This document shows, one piece after another, positions 25,340 to 32,450 of a stretch of 64,000 nt of DNA; the stretch's first letter is position 1, and every line of letters begins with the position of its first letter. This stretch comes from an uncultured Acholeplasma sp. (GTDB taxonomy: Bacteria > Bacillota_I > Bacilli_A > Acholeplasmatales > Acholeplasmataceae). The notes beneath the pieces are model-generated. The model was not told the DNA's origin and made no database searches. It worked only from the letters and a program-made list of their open reading frames with translations. The stretch covers positions 1 to 64,000 of the forward strand of contig CALMNM010000152.1 in assembly GCA_937868795.1 (NCBI GenBank). Direction: 5' to 3'. The position numbers and the translations under genes were made by a program.

Positions 25340-25341
25340 GA

Positions 25342-26535
25342 TTATCCTCCCTTCTCTACAATGTGTTGATGGATGATTTCATCAATGGGTAGATAATGTT
25401 CAATATAGATTGTGATCGTCTGCACATCACCTTGGTAAGGGGTCATTGTTCTTAATGTTTCATAAATCGCGCCATTCGTTCCATTTTGAATCACCACTTG
25501 ATAGATAAATTCTGTCGCCGTTTCAGTGATGATTACACCGGGAGTCAGTGCATCGATGGTTTCATCATCATAGATAATGGTTTGATAAGCTATAACCTCG
25601 AGAAGTTGTGTGGTACTTGCATATTCAGTAATGTAAGGATATCCCATTAACTCGAATCGTAACGATGTTTCAGAAGGATTGGAAATGTGGATTCGATAGT
25701 CATTCATTGAGCTATTATAAAAGGATAGATCAAAATCATTTACTTCCAAAATTCTCACATTTTGTCCTTGGGTTGCCCAACTCGGTAAGTATTGATAGAT
25801 TTCGAAATCGAGAGACGTGAAATGTGAGTCATCAATGATACTCAGTATTCCAGATGCGATGATCGATAATTGTTCGTTGTTCAGCGTGAGATCATTGAGT
25901 GCATCTAGCAAAGAAAAACGTGACATTTTAGGAATAACGATGTCCGTTACTGCAGTAATAATGTCATCGACATCATCACTTGATATGCTAGTCATCGTCT
26001 CTGTATTTAAAACGTAATCCATTAAATCTGTGTCTAGATAATTTACCAAATCATAGGATTTGATTCGAGATAAAGTCATCACATCATCCAGGACATCATC
26101 AAAGAATGTTTCATCATCAAATGTATCCATAATGGTTGCCCCCATGATTGATGTCATGGTATTGAGCCATACTGATTTTTCTGATTCATTCACATTGAAT
26201 ATAGCAAGATTGTTTTGGTTAGACACAAGTGTTTCTGTGGTTTTTTCCATGTCGAAAGCAAAAATGTTAAGATTTACCGGTATTTGGTAACCTTGATAGC
26301 GAATCGTATATTGTGCTTGTTCTTGCCACGTTTGAATACCTTGTGAAATTACCGATTCTCTTTCATCAGCCGAACGATTACCTAAAAATATAAACCCGAT
26401 ACTGGTCTCGTCAGCTTCTGCCCCAATCTCTAGGGTAATCAACATCACAGAAGAAAAAATCACAACCAAACCAAAAAGGATGAGACTGATGACCCAATAT
26501 ACGTTCTTTTTGAATAATTTTAGATTAATTTTCAT
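25342..26535 (-). CDS. Secreted/anchored pilus-locus protein, possible VanW-like domain
   Basis: I do not recognise this 397-residue protein with certainty. It has a cytoplasmic basic start, one membrane segment (residues about 13-35) and a large outside domain. The segment ILEVNDFDLSFYNSS through YRIHISNPSE and LRFELMGYPY, followed by an Ile/Thr-rich strand (EFIYQVVIQNGTNGAIYETLR), follows the pattern of VanW domains (NDLDFKFxNNTxYPIYI...GY, then a G5-like tail). This match was made by eye and is divergent. I chose the ATG at 26535, 5 bases after AGGAGG; the TTG directly upstream is too close to the ribosome site. It lies between the GspK-like minor pilin and pilB with gaps of 2 to 17 bases, so it is part of the pilus operon. 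Confidence 0.6.
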   Translation of the reverse strand: MKINLKLFKKNVYWVISLILFGLVVIFSSVMLITLEIGAEADETSIGFIFLGNRSADERESVISQGIQTWQEQAQYTIRYQGYQIPVNLNIFAFDMEKTTETLVSNQNNLAIFNVNESEKSVWLNTMTSIMGATIMDTFDDETFFDDVLDDVMTLSRIKSYDLVNYLDTDLMDYVLNTETMTSISSDDVDDIITAVTDIVIPKMSRFSLLDALNDLTLNNEQLSIIASGILSIIDDSHFTSLDFEIYQYLPSWATQGQNVRILEVNDFDLSFYNSSMNDYRIHISNPSETSLRFELMGYPYITEYASTTQLLEVIAYQTIIYDDETIDALTPGVIITETATEFIYQVVIQNGTNGAIYETLRTMTPYQGDVQTITIYIEHYLPIDEIIHQHIVEKGG

Positions 26536-26552
26536 CAAATCCTCCTAATTTT

Positions 26553-27689
26553 TTAGCCAATCTTAGGACTTGTGTACACAAAACTTCCGTCCGATCCACC
26601 CTGTAACGCTAGAGGTAAGGCATAATCGAAAAATTTATCGTAAATGGTCATGAGATTAAATGAATCAATCGTTAAACCGTCAAGTTCAATATCATTAGCA
26701 ATAATTCCGCCTATGATTGCACCATCTTGTGCAGAAAAGTCATCACAAATAAAGAAACCATAGCCATTTAAGTCATAATCCGCGGTGATATCTTTTTCAG
26801 AAAACATAAAGGAAGGTCTCGTTGCGGTCCCCAAAATGAGTTCGTTGTCAATATTAATATTCTCATCTGAATATAGAGTTCCCTCAAAGGTTGTGGTTGT
26901 GTTCTTCTTATATCTAAACGTCGCACCACCAGAGACCACCACATTTCCGTAGAGTTTTGCCCCTTCACGAATGGTAATACTGCCTTTGATAAATAGAATG
27001 TATCCTTCTTCAATCACTAATGTTTTACCTGCATTAAGGGTGAAATTACCCGTAAATACATAATGATCGGAAATGGTTCCACCATATCGAAACGAGTTGC
27101 TACTAGAAATGGTGGTGAAACTATCGCTGTTCCAAACATCAACCACCAAATCAGAGATTGTTTTATTGTTATCTGTACTTTCCACTGGGTCAATATTATG
27201 TTCAGCTGTATAAATCTCAATGAGGCTTGAGGCTGTATCTAAGGCGACCTCATCTGCTTGTTCAGGATCTACAACTGGAATGAAATTTTCAAGGTTGTCC
27301 TGTTCTTCTTCAGGAATGACCACTTCCCCAGTCGTACTTAGATAACTATTTATGATCTGAGTATCTGTATAGGCTTGAGTGACACTATAAAGCGTGTAAC
27401 TCTCAGATGGTGTAATGGTTACGCCTAAATAGGATTCAATGGCAGAAATATTGCTAGCATTTTTAAGAAAATCAGGATCGTTATTAAGTTCACGCATAAT
27501 AATCTGCATCGAGGCATCCACACGATAAATGGCATTATTGTAGTCTTCAGTCTTTTCTATGTTCTTCTCAACTAATCGTGCTTGTTCGATGGTTGTGATC
27601 ATCAAGGTAGCAGCAGCGCCTAAAAGAAACGTCGTTAAGGCGATTACTGTGGGTAAAGCAGATCCTTTGTGGTTTTTGAATAATTTCAT
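26553..27689 (-). CDS. PilX/GspK-like minor prepilin with beta-rich repeat domain
   Basis: The 378-residue protein has a prepilin-like start: basic MKLFKNHKG, cleavage site G/SALPT, then a hydrophobic helix (VIALTTFLLGAAATLMITT). Position +5 is Thr, not Glu, as in GspK and many PilX proteins that sit at the pilus tip. The C-terminal half has short repeating beta turns (GNFTLNAGKTLVIEEG, GSITIREGAKLYGNVVVSGG), suggesting a beta-helix of the kind seen in adhesin-like PilX proteins. The ATG at 27689 has an ideal AAGGAGA; the open frame continues 26 codons upstream through the previous gene but without support. It likely caps or starts the pilus, and may mediate adhesion. Confidence 0.75.
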   Translation of the reverse strand: MKLFKNHKGSALPTVIALTTFLLGAAATLMITTIEQARLVEKNIEKTEDYNNAIYRVDASMQIIMRELNNDPDFLKNASNISAIESYLGVTITPSESYTLYSVTQAYTDTQIINSYLSTTGEVVIPEEEQDNLENFIPVVDPEQADEVALDTASSLIEIYTAEHNIDPVESTDNNKTISDLVVDVWNSDSFTTISSSNSFRYGGTISDHYVFTGNFTLNAGKTLVIEEGYILFIKGSITIREGAKLYGNVVVSGGATFRYKKNTTTTFEGTLYSDENINIDNELILGTATRPSFMFSEKDITADYDLNGYGFFICDDFSAQDGAIIGGIIANDIELDGLTIDSFNLMTIYDKFFDYALPLALQGGSDGSFVYTSPKIG

Positions 27690-27711
27690 TTTTTCACTCT
27701 CCTTAATGGAG

Positions 27712-28293
27712 TTATCTAATATCAATGTCAAACGTGTAAGAAGCTGTATAGGTATAGATAGCATCACTACTTAAGTCAACAGCGATATGTATCGTTATCT
27801 CAATGGTAACTTGTGTGCCATTAATAAATGATGCTTCATTGATGATTTCTGCACCAGCAGCATCTAAAACCTTGAGGGTCGATGTGTCCAAGATAATAAA
27901 ATCACTTGGGCTCACCTCTGACAAAATGTTGTTATTGTTGATTTCAAAGACACCATTGACCAGTTTAATCATTAATAGTAACGGGGGTATATAATCGGTG
28001 GTCACAATGCTTTCGCCTACAACTTCATCGATGAAGTGCTTTTCAAGAATAATACATTCACTGCTTCCTCCACAAAACGAGAGATCTGTGGGCTCAAACT
28101 GACGCATCGTACTTTCCAATATTTCTACAGTGACCATGCCTTGTGTATTCGCTCGAGCATTTTCTAATGCTTTATCAGAGGCATTAATGAGTAAACTAAC
28201 AATTTGGACAATCAGTGCTGTCGCGATACCCATGATGACGATGGCAGCCAGTAGTTCAACAAGGGTGATCCCTTTTTTATTGATAGGTATCAT
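27712..28293 (-). CDS. Minor type IV prepilin (GspJ/PilW-like)
   Basis: This 193-residue prepilin has a short leader (MIPINKKG), the cleavage site G/ITLVE with Glu at +5, and the hydrophobic helix LLAAIVIMGIATALIVQIVSLL. The soluble domain contains two cysteines (FCGGSSECIILE) that could form a disulfide. Its size and place between an I-like and a K-like prepilin fit GspJ/PilW. A GAAGGT ribosome site precedes the ATG. The start overlaps the upstream minor prepilin by 17 bases, and the next prepilin starts 22 bases after its stop. PilD at 21096 should process it. Confidence 0.85.
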   Translation of the reverse strand: MIPINKKGITLVELLAAIVIMGIATALIVQIVSLLINASDKALENARANTQGMVTVEILESTMRQFEPTDLSFCGGSSECIILEKHFIDEVVGESIVTTDYIPPLLLMIKLVNGVFEINNNNILSEVSPSDFIILDTSTLKVLDAAGAEIINEASFINGTQVTIEITIHIAVDLSSDAIYTYTASYTFDIDIR

Positions 28294-28744
28294 AAATCAT
28301 ACCTTCGATCAATACATCCCGTGTATTATAGTAAACAATCATAATCTGATAATGAATAATTTTAAATTCGACAGAGTCATCAGTTTGGGGAAATACAATG
28401 GTAACTTCCTGATCATATAACGTTTCATTGACGATTACACCAAAGATAATATCGCAATTAAATAATGCATCGTTACATGAATTGATATCAAAACTTACCT
28501 CTTGTCCGGGTGTTTGATCTAGCCAAGCTTTGACGAGATCGTAGTCTGCATTGGATGAGATATTGGTTCTAATTCGTGTACCCACTTCAACAGCTTCAAA
28601 TCTCTTTTCGGTGGCGATAGTCTGATTGCGCATATTGATGGTAATCGTGACAGCTGCAATCAAAACAAGTGAAATAATGACAACGGATGCGATGGCTTCC
28701 ATGGTTGAGAATCCAAGTTTATTTAGTTTCAGCAAGTCAATCAC
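28277..28744 (-). CDS. Minor type IV prepilin (GspI/PilV-like)
   Basis: This 155-residue protein has leader residues ending in LNKLG, the site G/FSTME with Glu at +5, and the helix AIASVVIISLVLIAAVTITI. A Cys pair (SCNDALFNCDII) could form a disulfide. It is the first gene of the pilus operon. The GTG at 28744 sits only one base after AAAGGGG. A TTG nine bases on (28735) has better spacing and would shorten the leader by three residues, so the exact start is uncertain. With the next two genes it makes an I-J-K set, the group that starts pilus assembly in related systems. Confidence 0.82.
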   Translation of the reverse strand: MIDLLKLNKLGFSTMEAIASVVIISLVLIAAVTITINMRNQTIATEKRFEAVEVGTRIRTNISSNADYDLVKAWLDQTPGQEVSFDINSCNDALFNCDIIFGVIVNETLYDQEVTIVFPQTDDSVEFKIIHYQIMIVYYNTRDVLIEGMIYDTYQ

Positions 28745-28758
28745 ACCCCTTTAACCTT

Positions 28759-28764
28759 ATTATA
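28759..28764 (-). promoter_or_regulatory. Possible promoter of the pilus operon
   Basis: A TATAAT hexamer lies 15 bases upstream of the first minor prepilin. TAACAA 16 bases further upstream is a weak -35 box. Confidence 0.4.
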
Positions 28765-28861
28765 TAATAAAAGAATGGGTTTGTTATCTTACGTTTCACT
28801 TAAGCGACCCTTGACTTTTGTAAATCTTAAGTCATGAAAACGTATCCTTAATGGTCTTTTC

Positions 28862-28889
28862 TTGCAATTTTATGAATGTGTGGCATAAT
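28862..28889 (+). promoter_or_regulatory. Promoter of the HAD phosphatase gene
   Basis: TTGCAA (28862-28867), 16-base spacer, then an extended -10 TGGCATAAT (28881-28889). It is divergent from the pilus operon promoter. Confidence 0.6.
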
Positions 28890-28907
28890 GATATATGAGG
28901 TGTTAAT

Positions 28908-29726
28908 ATGACATATCTAATCGCCTGTGACCTCGATGGAACGACGTTAAATCATCAGGGAGAAATTACAGAAAAAACAAAAAAGGTCTTACAATTATTA
29001 AAATCACAAGGTCATTTGATTGTGCTGGCAACTGGCCGTCCCTATAGTGGAGCGATTGCCAAATATCAGGAACTTGATCTTGATACTCCTCTTGTTACCG
29101 ATAATGGCGGTTCCATTGAAAACCCTAAGGATCCCTCATTCGCAAAACAGCGTACCTATATTCCTGTAGCCATGATGCATGATATTTTTCGGTTTAGCAA
29201 ACCTTTTATCGTGACGACATTCTTTTCGATTGATGATGTTGTGTATGCTTATAAATATGATAAAAAACTCGAAGCTTTTTTTAGTGGTCTGACGAGTTCA
29301 AAAGTTGTCGAAGCAGAACATACAGCGTTTGATGTGGAACCTACAGGACTTGTCTATTTGATTGAAGCAGATAAACAAGAAGTTTTTGAAGGATTCATTC
29401 GTGATCGATTTGGACACACACTTTCGACACGCCTTTGGGGTGTTGATAATGGTGCTGCTGTTTATGAGGTCTATCTAAAACATATTTCAAAGTCTTCAGC
29501 CATCAAATACCTACTTGATTATTATGATATGACAAATGAACAGTGGATTGCCTTAGGGGATGGCATCAATGATGTCGAAATGATCAGAGATGCAGGACTC
29601 GGTGTGGCGATGCAAAATGCGGTTCCTGAGCTAAAAGCTGTTGCCAAACGCATTACGGAGAGAACGCATGATGACGATGCGGTTGCTCACTTCTTAAATG
29701 ACTATTTTCAATTAAATGCCTTCTAG
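28908..29726 (+). CDS. Cof-type HAD-IIB sugar-phosphatase family hydrolase
   Basis: This haloacid-dehalogenase hydrolase of the Cof subfamily usually removes phosphate from small sugar phosphates, flavin mononucleotide or pyridoxal phosphate. The 272 residues have motif I DLDGTTLN with the nucleophile and acid/base aspartates, motif II VLATGRPYSG, a C2B cap domain (about residues 80-190) and motifs III/IV with the lysine and GDGINDVEMI. GAGGTG precedes the ATG. It is one of only three plus-strand genes, a single-gene unit between its own promoter and a terminator. The true substrate cannot be read from the sequence. Confidence 0.93.
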   Translation: MTYLIACDLDGTTLNHQGEITEKTKKVLQLLKSQGHLIVLATGRPYSGAIAKYQELDLDTPLVTDNGGSIENPKDPSFAKQRTYIPVAMMHDIFRFSKPFIVTTFFSIDDVVYAYKYDKKLEAFFSGLTSSKVVEAEHTAFDVEPTGLVYLIEADKQEVFEGFIRDRFGHTLSTRLWGVDNGAAVYEVYLKHISKSSAIKYLLDYYDMTNEQWIALGDGINDVEMIRDAGLGVAMQNAVPELKAVAKRITERTHDDDAVAHFLNDYFQLNAF

Positions 29727-29732
29727 GAAGGC
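29718..29732 (+). terminator. Terminator of the HAD phosphatase gene
   Basis: GCCTT and AAGGC pair across the stop codon and are followed by seven T. Confidence 0.8.
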
Positions 29733-29751
29733 TTTTTTTAATGCAACAAAA

Positions 29752-29769
29752 AATCCCCAATTAGGGATT
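29752..29769 (-). terminator. Terminator of the AT-rich orphan gene
   Basis: AATCCC and GGGATT pair on the minus strand, then a TTTTTTG run. It faces the HAD phosphatase terminator. Confidence 0.75.
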
Positions 29770-29781
29770 CATTCGATCTCA

Positions 29782-30315
29782 TTATCTAAAAGATGATACA
29801 TACTGGTAAATAGATTTGATATTTTTGTATGATAATTTATCAAAATTTGCATTTTTTAAAAAATCATTGGTGTTTCCATGATTCATTTTCAAATCAGTAT
29901 AGATTCGATAATTGCTAATTTGTTTTTCTTCTTGCGTCTTTCTTATTTTTTGATAGTAAACCTTCTTTAGCATGTCATTTTTTTTCACATAAAGATTTGT
30001 GTATGATCTATATAACTGACTCAATTCATCAAAATCATCAAGATTGTTAACCATTTTATCTACATTGGCGTATGTTAAATTCCCATATTTATCATTGAGT
30101 TGAGTATACATTTTAAATAGTGTGGGTAATTTATCCTTTTTATTGAGCAAAGTCTGTGTGACCTCTTCATTAAAAAATACATAAAATGAATATACTGTAA
30201 GTAATCGTACATTATTTTGTACATATTTTTCATTTTTGAATAAACTCAAAGAATGCTCGTGACTCATATCTTTAGCGTAATTAGACAAAAATCGTTTAAA
30301 TGTTGTTCTTTTCAT
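29782..30315 (-). CDS. Orphan AT-rich protein of unknown function
   Basis: I do not recognise this 177-residue protein. It is basic, rich in Lys, Asn and Tyr, has no membrane segment and no cysteine, and looks fully helical (KRFLSNYAKDMSHEHSLSLF; RSYTNLYVKKNDMLKKVYYQ). Its codons are clearly more AT-rich than those of neighbouring genes. It lies directly downstream of the 3' end of tRNA-Arg with its own TTGACA-17-TAAAAT promoter and its own terminator, a position favoured by incoming DNA. Phage- or element-derived origin is an inference. No integrase, toxin or restriction motif is visible. No strong ribosome site precedes the ATG at 30315. Confidence 0.65.
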   Translation of the reverse strand: MKRTTFKRFLSNYAKDMSHEHSLSLFKNEKYVQNNVRLLTVYSFYVFFNEEVTQTLLNKKDKLPTLFKMYTQLNDKYGNLTYANVDKMVNNLDDFDELSQLYRSYTNLYVKKNDMLKKVYYQKIRKTQEEKQISNYRIYTDLKMNHGNTNDFLKNANFDKLSYKNIKSIYQYVSSFR

Positions 30316-30360
30316 AACATCACTCTATTCTTTTTATATTAATACTATTATTATAATTGT

Positions 30361-30389
30361 ATTTTATCAGCATTTTGTGATTTTGTCAA
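30361..30389 (-). promoter_or_regulatory. Promoter of the AT-rich orphan gene
   Basis: TTGACA (30384-30389), 17-base spacer, TAAAAT (30361-30366). The -35 box touches the T run of the tRNA terminator. Confidence 0.7.
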
Positions 30390-30390
30390 T

Positions 30391-30414
30391 AAAAAAAGCC
30401 ATATCTCAGGCTTT
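30391..30414 (-). terminator. tRNA-Arg terminator
   Basis: AAAGCC and GGCTTT pair on the minus strand, then a run of T, just after the tRNA. Confidence 0.8.
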
Positions 30415-30424
30415 AGTACTATAG

Positions 30425-30501
<77 letters not shown>

Positions 30502-30522
30502 ATGGGTAAGTCAGCAATGACT

Positions 30523-30551
30523 ATTATATCTTAATCACTGCTGAATTACAA
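30523..30551 (-). promoter_or_regulatory. tRNA-Arg promoter inside an inverted repeat
   Basis: TTGTAA (30546-30551), 17-base spacer, TATAAT (30523-30528). The -10 box is flanked by near-inverted arms CAGCAGTGA and TCATTGCTG, which could also act as a weak end for the upstream ABC operon. Confidence 0.65.
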
Positions 30552-30554
30552 GTA

Positions 30555-32450
30555 TTATTCGGTATCAAATTGACTGTAATACAGCTTAGCATAAAATCCA
30601 TTTTTCGCTAAGAGTTGTTGATGGTTGCCCTGTTCAATGACATTTCCATCATTCATAACAAAGATGATATCGGCATCTTTGATCGTTGATAAGCGATGTG
30701 CGATGACAAAACTGGTTCGATGCTTCATCAATGCTTCCATCGCATGTTGGATCAACACTTCTGTTCTTGTATCAACCGATGAGGTTGCTTCATCGAGGAT
30801 GAGCATCGGACGATCCGCTAGCATTGCACGTGAGATGGTGAGTAATTGTCGTTGTCCTTGACTGATATTGGATCCACCTTCAGAAAGTAAAAATTCATAC
30901 CCATTGGACAGTGATTCGATAAAGTGATGAGATTGCGATAATCGGGCACTTTTTATCATTTCTTCTTCAGTTCGATCCAACGATCCATACATGATGTTCT
31001 CACGAACCGTACCTTCAAAAAGCCATGTATCTTGTAGAACCATTCCAAAGAGGGATCGAACATCACTTCGCTTCATATCTCTAATATCAACACCATCGAT
31101 GGTAATCGTTCCCGATTTAATTTCGTAAAAGCGCATGAGTAGGTTAACCATCGTTGTTTTACCAGCCCCAGTAGGACCGACAATCGCGACTTTTTGTCCA
31201 GGTTTCACTTCTGCTGAGAAACCTTTAATCACATCGATATCTTCATGGTACCCAAAGTGAACATCCTTGAAAACGACATGCCCTTTCATTTTCTTGATGG
31301 TTGTAAGATCATCTCTTTCAGGACTTTCATCCTCCTGATGAAGTAAACCAAAGATACGTTCAGCAGCAGCTGCAGTGGACTGTAACACATTGGCGATACT
31401 ACCAATCTGTTGGACTGGTTGATTGATTTGACGTGTATATTGAATAAATGTCTGAATGATCCCAACTTCAATAGCAAGCAATGGATTATCTGAAAGCACT
31501 AAGAGGGCTCCAACCACGGCGATAGAAATATACGCGAGGTTTCCAAAGAAAAATTGCACCGGCATCATAATGCCAGAAATGAACTGTGATTTAACAGAAG
31601 TTTTATAGAGATCATCATTGATTCGATCAAAGACTTGATGTGATTTCTTTTGGTGATTAAAGACTTTAACGACCGTGTGTCCACTATAGGTTTCTTCGAT
31701 ATGTCCGTTAAGTTCACCATAAAATTTCGCTTGACTTCTAAAGTATTTTTGAGATAATCTCACAAACTGTCTTGCTGCAAAAAAGGACCCAATGGTCGTC
31801 ACTAAAACAATTCCCATCAATGGTAAACTTAAAAACGACATGATGACGAAAATCCCAATGATGAGTGCGATAGAACGGAAGATTTCAGAGATACTTTGGG
31901 TGAGTGTCGCGTTGATGGTTTCCACATCATTGGTCATACGACCTAAGAGATCACCAAACTGTTGACTATCAAAAAACTTGAGTGGTAGTGTGTTCAGCTT
32001 AGCTGATAGTTCACGGCGCATTGAATACGTTAAATTTTGTGTCATCCCAATGAGTAGAAACGATTGGAAATAGTTTAGTAAAGCCGATGAAATGTGAATG
32101 AAGACGATGGATAACGCAATTTCACCAATCGATAATCTGATGCCAAAAACAACATCAACTAAACCAAATTCAAGCTCATTAAATTGACCAGAAGCTGCCA
32201 CGTATGCACGAGCCACTTCAGAGGTAATAAGACCTAAAAACCAAGGGGCGAGTACAGAGAGTAACGCTGCAGAAATCGCCATAAAACCCGCAAATAAAAT
32301 TTGGAATCGATAGGGTCTTAAGTACTTCAAGAGTTTCTTCATCGTTCCTTTAAAGTCGGAAGCTTTTCCCGCATAAATCATACCACGGGGACCACGCATC
32401 AACGGTGCTTTAGTCTCTTCTCTCTTCTTTTGATCATTTTGTGCGTTCAT
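30555..32450 (-). CDS. ABC exporter, half-transporter with intact ATP site
   Basis: This 631-residue half-transporter has an N-terminal membrane domain of six segments (about residues 50-330) and a C-terminal ATPase. The ATPase has Walker A GPTGAGKT, signature ISQGQRQ, Walker B MLILDEATSSVD with the catalytic Glu, and the H-loop VIAHRLST. It pairs with the upstream half-transporter, with a 4-base overlap (ATGA). The family (LmrCD, BmrCD, TM287/288) exports drugs, lipids or peptides as heterodimers. Here the catalytic Glu and His are in this subunit, while the partner lacks them. A MarR regulator leads the operon. Substrate unknown; multidrug export is the usual guess. Confidence 0.92.
   Translation of the reverse strand: MNAQNDQKKREETKAPLMRGPRGMIYAGKASDFKGTMKKLLKYLRPYRFQILFAGFMAISAALLSVLAPWFLGLITSEVARAYVAASGQFNELEFGLVDVVFGIRLSIGEIALSIVFIHISSALLNYFQSFLLIGMTQNLTYSMRRELSAKLNTLPLKFFDSQQFGDLLGRMTNDVETINATLTQSISEIFRSIALIIGIFVIMSFLSLPLMGIVLVTTIGSFFAARQFVRLSQKYFRSQAKFYGELNGHIEETYSGHTVVKVFNHQKKSHQVFDRINDDLYKTSVKSQFISGIMMPVQFFFGNLAYISIAVVGALLVLSDNPLLAIEVGIIQTFIQYTRQINQPVQQIGSIANVLQSTAAAAERIFGLLHQEDESPERDDLTTIKKMKGHVVFKDVHFGYHEDIDVIKGFSAEVKPGQKVAIVGPTGAGKTTMVNLLMRFYEIKSGTITIDGVDIRDMKRSDVRSLFGMVLQDTWLFEGTVRENIMYGSLDRTEEEMIKSARLSQSHHFIESLSNGYEFLLSEGGSNISQGQRQLLTISRAMLADRPMLILDEATSSVDTRTEVLIQHAMEALMKHRTSFVIAHRLSTIKDADIIFVMNDGNVIEQGNHQQLLAKNGFYAKLYYSQFDTE

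Noticed and set aside
26768-27013. 81-codon frame within the PilX-like gene
   Set aside because: Shadow frame; the pilin frame has an ideal ribosome site, a prepilin motif and a repeat pattern.
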